Assembly: GCA_965217205.1 (NCBI GenBank) | Contig: OZ244254.1 | Span: forward strand, 372,001-436,000 | DNA: 64,000 bases | Reading direction: 5' to 3' | From: Maricaulis sp947259345 | GTDB lineage: Bacteria > Pseudomonadota > Alphaproteobacteria > Caulobacterales > Maricaulaceae | Notes under the pieces: generated by a model | Seen by the model: only the letters and a program-made list of their open reading frames with translations | Databases searched by the model: none | Told to the model about the DNA's origin: nothing | Made by a program: the position numbers and the translations under genes | Shown: positions 59,900-64,000 of the stretch, piece by piece | Numbering within the stretch: position 1 is the stretch's first letter | Layout: each line of letters starts with the position of its first letter

Positions 59900-60889
59900 A
59901 TGAAACTCGCCTATATCGCCGTCGCCGCGCTGACGCTGGCCGGCTGCGCTACAAATTCCATCGACCCGTCAACACCGGCGGCCGCCGCGGCGCTTCCGGC
60001 GCATAGCCAGACCGAATTCGAACGGGATCGCCAGGCTATTCTCGCCATGCAGGGCGAATACGCCGTCACCTTCGATTTCCGCGAAATGGTGCCGATCGCG
60101 CCGGGCTATGAGCTGGCCGACCCGAAGATCACACCGGCCCGGGAAATCGTGGTCGTGGTCGAGGACACGGGCGACTTCATCATGCTGCAACACTTGCTGA
60201 TCGCGGGTGAGGGCGACAATCCCTTTATCGTCAAGCATTGGCGCCAGGACTGGCGTTATCAGCCGGCTACCGTGCTGGCCTTCCAGGGCTTTGATGACTG
60301 GACCGTCGAGGATGTTGCGGCTGCCGATCGGGCCGGGGCCTGGTCACAGACCGTCTACCAGGTCGATGACAGCCCGCGCTATGCGGCCGTCGCGCCCTGG
60401 ACCCATGACGCCGATGGCATCTCCACCTGGGAACCGCCGGTCTCCTGGCGTCCGCTGCCGCGCCGCGACGACACCACGCGGGACGATTACGACGTCATCG
60501 CTGCCGTCAATCGCCACACCGTGACCGACTGGGGCTGGACCCATGAGCAGGACAATTCCAAGCTCGCCCTGGAAGACGGTGTCGCCCATGAATTGGTGCG
60601 CGAAGTCGGGGTGAATACCTATCGCCGCACGGACCTGTCCAATGCGCAGGCCGCCTACGACTATTGGGATGCCACGCAGGATTTTTGGGCGCTGGTGCGG
60701 GCCCGCTTCGATGCCCTGGAAACCGATGGCACGCGCCGTTTCCATATTGAGGATGATGCTGAGGGCACGCTTCTCTACGGCCCGATCCTGGAAGCGGGCC
60801 AGCGGGTTCTCTTCGGTATCGAGGATGCCGAGACGGCTTTCGAAGAGGCCGAAACCTATCTCAACAGCCAGATCACGGTGATTGAATAG
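59900..60889 (+). CDS. DUF6607-family lipoprotein
   Basis: A 329-residue protein with lipobox LTLAGC (MKLAYIAVAALTLAGCATN). The family is recognised by IVKHWRQDWRY and WGWTHEQDNSKL stretches; it is often found beside TonB haem/iron receptors. Role unknown; an iron-responsive accessory to uptake is inferred from the divergent receptor and Fur-like boxes. Confidence 0.75.
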   Translation: MKLAYIAVAALTLAGCATNSIDPSTPAAAAALPAHSQTEFERDRQAILAMQGEYAVTFDFREMVPIAPGYELADPKITPAREIVVVVEDTGDFIMLQHLLIAGEGDNPFIVKHWRQDWRYQPATVLAFQGFDDWTVEDVAAADRAGAWSQTVYQVDDSPRYAAVAPWTHDADGISTWEPPVSWRPLPRRDDTTRDDYDVIAAVNRHTVTDWGWTHEQDNSKLALEDGVAHELVREVGVNTYRRTDLSNAQAAYDYWDATQDFWALVRARFDALETDGTRRFHIEDDAEGTLLYGPILEAGQRVLFGIEDAETAFEEAETYLNSQITVIE

Positions 60890-60914
60890 GGTCAGCTACC
60901 AGTCTGGAACGAAG

Positions 60915-60943
60915 AAGGGCGGCACCATCGGGAGCCGCCCTTT
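60915..60943. terminator. Bidirectional terminator
   Basis: AAGGGCGGC (60915-60923) and GCCGCCCTT (60934-60942), loop ten bases, T-rich end on the plus strand. Ends the DUF6607 gene and the flagellar operon. Confidence 0.75.
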
Positions 60944-60949
60944 CTCGTG

Positions 60950-61270
60950 TCAGCGCCCGTAGCGGCGCTTGGCCCAGAAGATGGCGCCGATGGTCGCCAT
61001 GTAGATGACCAGGCGCATGATCACAACGACGCCGCCACGCTCATCGAGACGCGAGAAGGCGAAGTCGAAGGCGAAATCCGGCGGGATGCCGGTCGACCAG
61101 CGATAGAAGAAGGGCGCGCAGGCATCGATCAGGAAGGCGATCGAGGCGGCGGCCGGCCATTGCGGCCATTTGCGCATGATCAGGGCGGCGACCAGCGACA
61201 GGACGATGATCAGCCACCAGTCAAAGGGTGTGAAACCGGCACTCAGGCGATCTGCGAAACTGTCATACAT
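60950..61270 (-). CDS. Small inner-membrane protein downstream of flhG
   Basis: A 106-residue protein with about three hydrophobic segments (WWLIIVLSLVAALIM, AAASIAFLIDACAPFFY and VVIMRLVIYMATIGAIFWA). No family recognised. GGGGGGAGG precedes ATG 61270. It follows flhG by 23 bases and is probably in the flagellar operon. Confidence 0.65.
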   Translation of the reverse strand: MYDSFADRLSAGFTPFDWWLIIVLSLVAALIMRKWPQWPAAASIAFLIDACAPFFYRWSTGIPPDFAFDFAFSRLDERGGVVVIMRLVIYMATIGAIFWAKRRYGR

Positions 61271-61293
61271 GGTCGAGCCTCCCCCCGGGTCGA

Positions 61294-62094
61294 TCAGGCG
61301 GCTTGTTTGCCACGCGCCAGCGAGCCCGCCAAGGCCTGGATGTCCTTGGCCGCTTCGCATTGCGGCGAGCGCAGGGAGACCGCGGTCTGGGCCCGGATGG
61401 CGGCCGGCACCGTCGCGTCCTTGCGGACAATGCCGGCCAGGGTCGGCGTGAAGCTCAGGAAGGCCTCGCAGGTCTTGCGGAAGGCGCCGAAGGCTTCATT
61501 GGCGGCATTCATGTCCGGCGCATTATTGATCACGACCAGCGGCGAGGCGCCGTCATCATGCAGGCGCAGCGTCTTCACGAAGGCGTAGGCGTCGGTCAGC
61601 GAGGTCGGCTCGTCATTGAGCACAATCACGACATCATCGGCGGTCAGGGCGAGCCGGATCGTGGCCCGGTCAGCGCCGGCGGCGAGGTCGAGAATGGCGC
61701 GGTCATAGGACAGGGCCAGGGCGGCAACACCGGTTGCGAGCTTGGTCAGGCCGGGACCGGACAGATTGGCCAGCGCGCCGGAGCCCGAGCGACCGGAAAT
61801 CACGTCAAACCCGCCCTTCTGGGCGGCGCCGCCCATGGCCGGACAGACGGCGTCCTGGATATGGACACGGCCATTGATGACGCTGGAAATGTCGGAATTG
61901 GGCTGCAGGCCCAGCTGGACGTCGATATTGGCCATGCCAAGATCGCCATCCATCAACAGGCAACGTTCGCCCATTTGGGAAAAGGCGCGGGCCATGCCGA
62001 TCGACAGCATGGTCTTGCCGACGCCGCCCTTGCCGGAGGCGATGGCGAGGATGCGACCGGCGGAGCGGTCCTGCGGTGCGGACGCGATCTTCAT
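61294..62094 (-). CDS. flhG: Flagellar number regulator FlhG (FleN/MinD-like ATPase)
   Basis: A 266-residue ParA/MinD-family ATPase that limits flagellum number and works with FlhF. Deviant Walker A ASGKGGVGKTMLS, then LLMDGDLGMANIDVQLG and the NDEPTSLTDAYAFVKTLR stretch. The ATG overlaps the flhF stop by one base (TGATG). The MinD-type membrane-targeting helix is not evident. flhF is directly upstream. Confidence 0.9.
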   Translation of the reverse strand: MKIASAPQDRSAGRILAIASGKGGVGKTMLSIGMARAFSQMGERCLLMDGDLGMANIDVQLGLQPNSDISSVINGRVHIQDAVCPAMGGAAQKGGFDVISGRSGSGALANLSGPGLTKLATGVAALALSYDRAILDLAAGADRATIRLALTADDVVIVLNDEPTSLTDAYAFVKTLRLHDDGASPLVVINNAPDMNAANEAFGAFRKTCEAFLSFTPTLAGIVRKDATVPAAIRAQTAVSLRSPQCEAAKDIQALAGSLARGKQAA

Positions 62095-63086
62095 CAGTCT
62101 TCCTCCTCGAAGGGGGTGTTGCGATCCTCGATCAGGACCCGGGCCAGGCGCAGCGGGGTGGCCGGAGCCAGGCCGCCGCCGATGAAGGGTGTCGAGGAAA
62201 TCTGGGCGAAGGCCAGTCCGGTCTCGCCGACACCCAGCACGGCACCCAGCCTGCGGGCACAATCAACCTTGACCGGGATGCAGCGGCTGGCGCCGATGGA
62301 GGCAAAGAGCGAGGCGGCGTCTTCGGCATCTTCCGGCGTCAGGCCGGCGTCAAAGACATAGAGAATTTCCGCATTGGCGCTGTCGGCGAAGGCCAGCGTC
62401 ATGTCGAGATCATCCAGCTCGAACGGATTGACCGCCGGACTGTCGATCAGGACCGGGCCGTCAATCTCGTCGACGGCGTCGATCATCTCACGCGGATCGT
62501 CGACGGCGCGGAAACCAGCGCCCATGCGACGGGCCAGTTCCTGCAGCCGGTCATTGGCACCGGCGCGCTCGCCATCACAGGAAATCAGCGTCGGCACGGC
62601 ACCGGCGGTGATGGCGCGGGCCGCCGTCTTGGCCAGGGCCGAGGTCTTGCCGACGCCCGGTGTCCCGGCAAACAGGACGGCATGTTCGGGCACGGCGGGC
62701 AGGGGCTGGAAAGTGTAGCGGCTCTCGATGGCGTGGGCGAGACGGGCCACGGCCTGACCATCGGACAGATCGTGGGCCGAGCGGATCAGGGCCTGGGCGG
62801 CAGAGCCCGGCGCGCGGTGGAAGCCGAGCGCGCGGATCACACGGTCCAGCTCATTGTCCTCGCGCAGACCGCGTTCGATATCGGCTTCGCCGGCGAGGCG
62901 GATGGAGCGGTCACGGACCTGCTCGACCGGTTCGGCGATGCGGGACATTTCGCTGGCTGCGCGCACTTGGACGCCGCCGTCAGGACCATCGCCGGTGGCA
63001 ATGATCACGGCGTCGGGACCCATTTCACGGCGGACATCGGCCATGGCCTGGGTCAGGGACGGGGCGGCAAAGGTTTTAAGATGCAT
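62094..63086 (-). CDS. flhF: Flagellar biosynthesis GTPase FlhF
   Basis: SRP-family GTPase that positions the flagellum at the pole. The 330 residues start MHLKTFAAPSLTQAMADVRREMGPDAVIIAT, the FlhF B domain, and the NG domain has FAGTPGVGKTSALAK (G1), ISCDGERAGANDRLQ and VLIDSPAVNP in place of DTAG. The latter, without the canonical Gly, suggests weak GTPase activity. It lies downstream of flhA (35 bases). Confidence 0.93.
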   Translation of the reverse strand: MHLKTFAAPSLTQAMADVRREMGPDAVIIATGDGPDGGVQVRAASEMSRIAEPVEQVRDRSIRLAGEADIERGLREDNELDRVIRALGFHRAPGSAAQALIRSAHDLSDGQAVARLAHAIESRYTFQPLPAVPEHAVLFAGTPGVGKTSALAKTAARAITAGAVPTLISCDGERAGANDRLQELARRMGAGFRAVDDPREMIDAVDEIDGPVLIDSPAVNPFELDDLDMTLAFADSANAEILYVFDAGLTPEDAEDAASLFASIGASRCIPVKVDCARRLGAVLGVGETGLAFAQISSTPFIGGGLAPATPLRLARVLIEDRNTPFEEED

Positions 63087-63121
63087 GGGCTCGGATCATA
63101 TCACAGGTCAAATTCGGTCGC

Positions 63122-64000
63122 TCAACCGACATGGCCCATCGTCTGAAGGCGCGCGCTCGGGTGAATTTCATTCTGCGACATCACCACGGTCTGCGGGCGA
63201 AAACGCTCAACCAGAGAACGCACATACGGACGAATCAGAGGGCTCGTCAGCAGCACTGGTACATGACCCTGAGCTGATGCGGTTTCAAAAGAGTTTCGAA
63301 TGGCCGCCACGAAATCATGCAGTTTCGACGGCGCCAGGGCGAGCTGGCGACGATCGCCATCACCGACCAGGGCTTCCATGAAGGCCTGCTCCCATTGCGG
63401 ACCCATGGCCAGGACGGGCAGGACACCGTCATGGGCCTTGTTGGCGTGGCAGATCTGGCGCGCCAGGCGGGTCCGGACATGTTCGACAATGGCGTCAAGA
63501 TTCTGGGTCGTGGCGCTGGCTTCGGCAATGCCCTCCAGAATGGTCGGCAGGTCGCGAATGGAGATGCGCTCCTTGATCAGCGATTGCAGGACACGCTGAA
63601 TGCCGGCGCGGCTGATCTGGTTCGGCGTGATGTCATCGACCAGGGCCTTGTGTTCCTTCGACAGCTTGGCGATCAGCTTCTCGACCTCGGCATAGGAGAG
63701 AAGGTCGGCCATGTTTTCGCGCAGCAGCTCGGTCAGATGGGTGACCAGAACGGCCGCCGGCTCGACGATTGTATAGCCGCGGAAAGAGGCTTCCTCGCGC
63801 AGGCCTTCATCAATCCAGGTGGCGGGCAGGCCGAAAGTCGGTTCCTTGACGTGCTTGCCGGGCATGTCGATCTGCATGCCGGCGGGATCCATGACCAGCA
63901 GCTTGTGCAATTCCAGCTCGCCGCGACCGGCTTCCAGTTCCTTGATGCGGATCGTGTATTCGTGATTGCCCAGCGACATGTTGTCGATGATGCGGACAGC
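63122..64000 (-). CDS. flhA: Flagellar export gate protein FlhA, C-terminal part (start outside window)
   Basis: The frame runs to the window edge; the last ~292 residues of FlhA are present. They are the cytoplasmic domain, with FGLPATWID, EEASFRGYTIVEPAAVLVTHLTE, LLSYAEVEKLIAKL and ITPNQISRAGIQRVLQSLIKERISIRDL, ending MGHVG. This domain receives substrate-chaperone complexes and interacts with FliJ. The N-terminal membrane part lies beyond 64000. Confidence 0.95.
   Translation of the reverse strand, partial: AVRIIDNMSLGNHEYTIRIKELEAGRGELELHKLLVMDPAGMQIDMPGKHVKEPTFGLPATWIDEGLREEASFRGYTIVEPAAVLVTHLTELLRENMADLLSYAEVEKLIAKLSKEHKALVDDITPNQISRAGIQRVLQSLIKERISIRDLPTILEGIAEASATTQNLDAIVEHVRTRLARQICHANKAHDGVLPVLAMGPQWEQAFMEALVGDGDRRQLALAPSKLHDFVAAIRNSFETASAQGHVPVLLTSPLIRPYVRSLVERFRPQTVVMSQNEIHPSARLQTMGHVG

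Overview
The window is GC-rich, densely packed, all-chromosomal DNA from an alphaproteobacterium with the CtrA cell-cycle circuit. The response regulator CtrA, its phosphotransferase ChpT, a Caulobacter-type chemotaxis set, flagellar genes, GANTC (CcrM-type) sites and alphaproteobacteria-restricted families (DUF2093, DUF4167, DUF4170) point to the Caulobacterales/Maricaulales, most likely a Maricaulis-like marine stalked or flagellated bacterium (inference; no 16S rRNA is present). No tRNA, rRNA, CRISPR array, prophage or insertion sequence was found.

Layout. 1-15 kb: the 3' end of mutL, a PoxB-like enzyme, rRNA modification (rsmD, rluB), tadA, an odd secreted mini-amidohydrolase domain, a TauE/SafE permease, small membrane proteins, an acyl-CoA-type phosphotransferase, a secreted amidohydrolase, purD, xseA, DUF2093 and an M23 protein. 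15.7-25.7 kb: a minus-strand lipid A/Kdo cluster (lpxL, lpxK, waaA, DUF374 acyltransferase, msbA, DUF4170, pmbA) interrupted by a plus-strand pair, a tyrosine-phosphatase-fold protein and a GAF-PAS histidine kinase. 25.7-37.3 kb: mixed housekeeping (MAPEG, FrnE-like DsbA, alaC, prfA-prmC, DUF4167, MOSC) plus a TetR regulator with two matching operators. 37.4-43 kb: clpB with a probable RpoH promoter, and arsC-acr3. 43.6-52 kb: an M23 endopeptidase, chpT and cheA-cheW-cheY-cheB-cheR. 54.4-57.4 kb: ctrA and divergent fliI-fliJ. 57.6-60.9 kb: a TonB-dependent haem/iron receptor and its DUF6607 partner around two Fur-like boxes. 60.9-64 kb: flagellar placement and export genes flhA-flhF-flhG.

How they work together. 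ChpT passes phosphate to CtrA, and CtrA controls flagellar and chemotaxis genes in this group. The 523-bp region between ctrA and fliI carries CtrA-like TTAA motifs, a perfect DnaA box, two GcrA-type motifs and eight GANTC sites, five of them in 64 bp. FlhF and FlhG set flagellum position and number, FlhA and FliI/FliJ drive export, and the Che proteins steer it.

The most notable non-standard observations are the dense ctrA/fliI control region; a 130/131-bp palindromic dispersed repeat present twice in opposite orientation; a DUF1328 gene cut by one in-frame amber codon; a stand-alone secreted amidohydrolase composite domain without its barrel; a CheA with duplicated 27-residue linker motifs, two CheW domains and a degenerate receiver; and a paired TetR operator.
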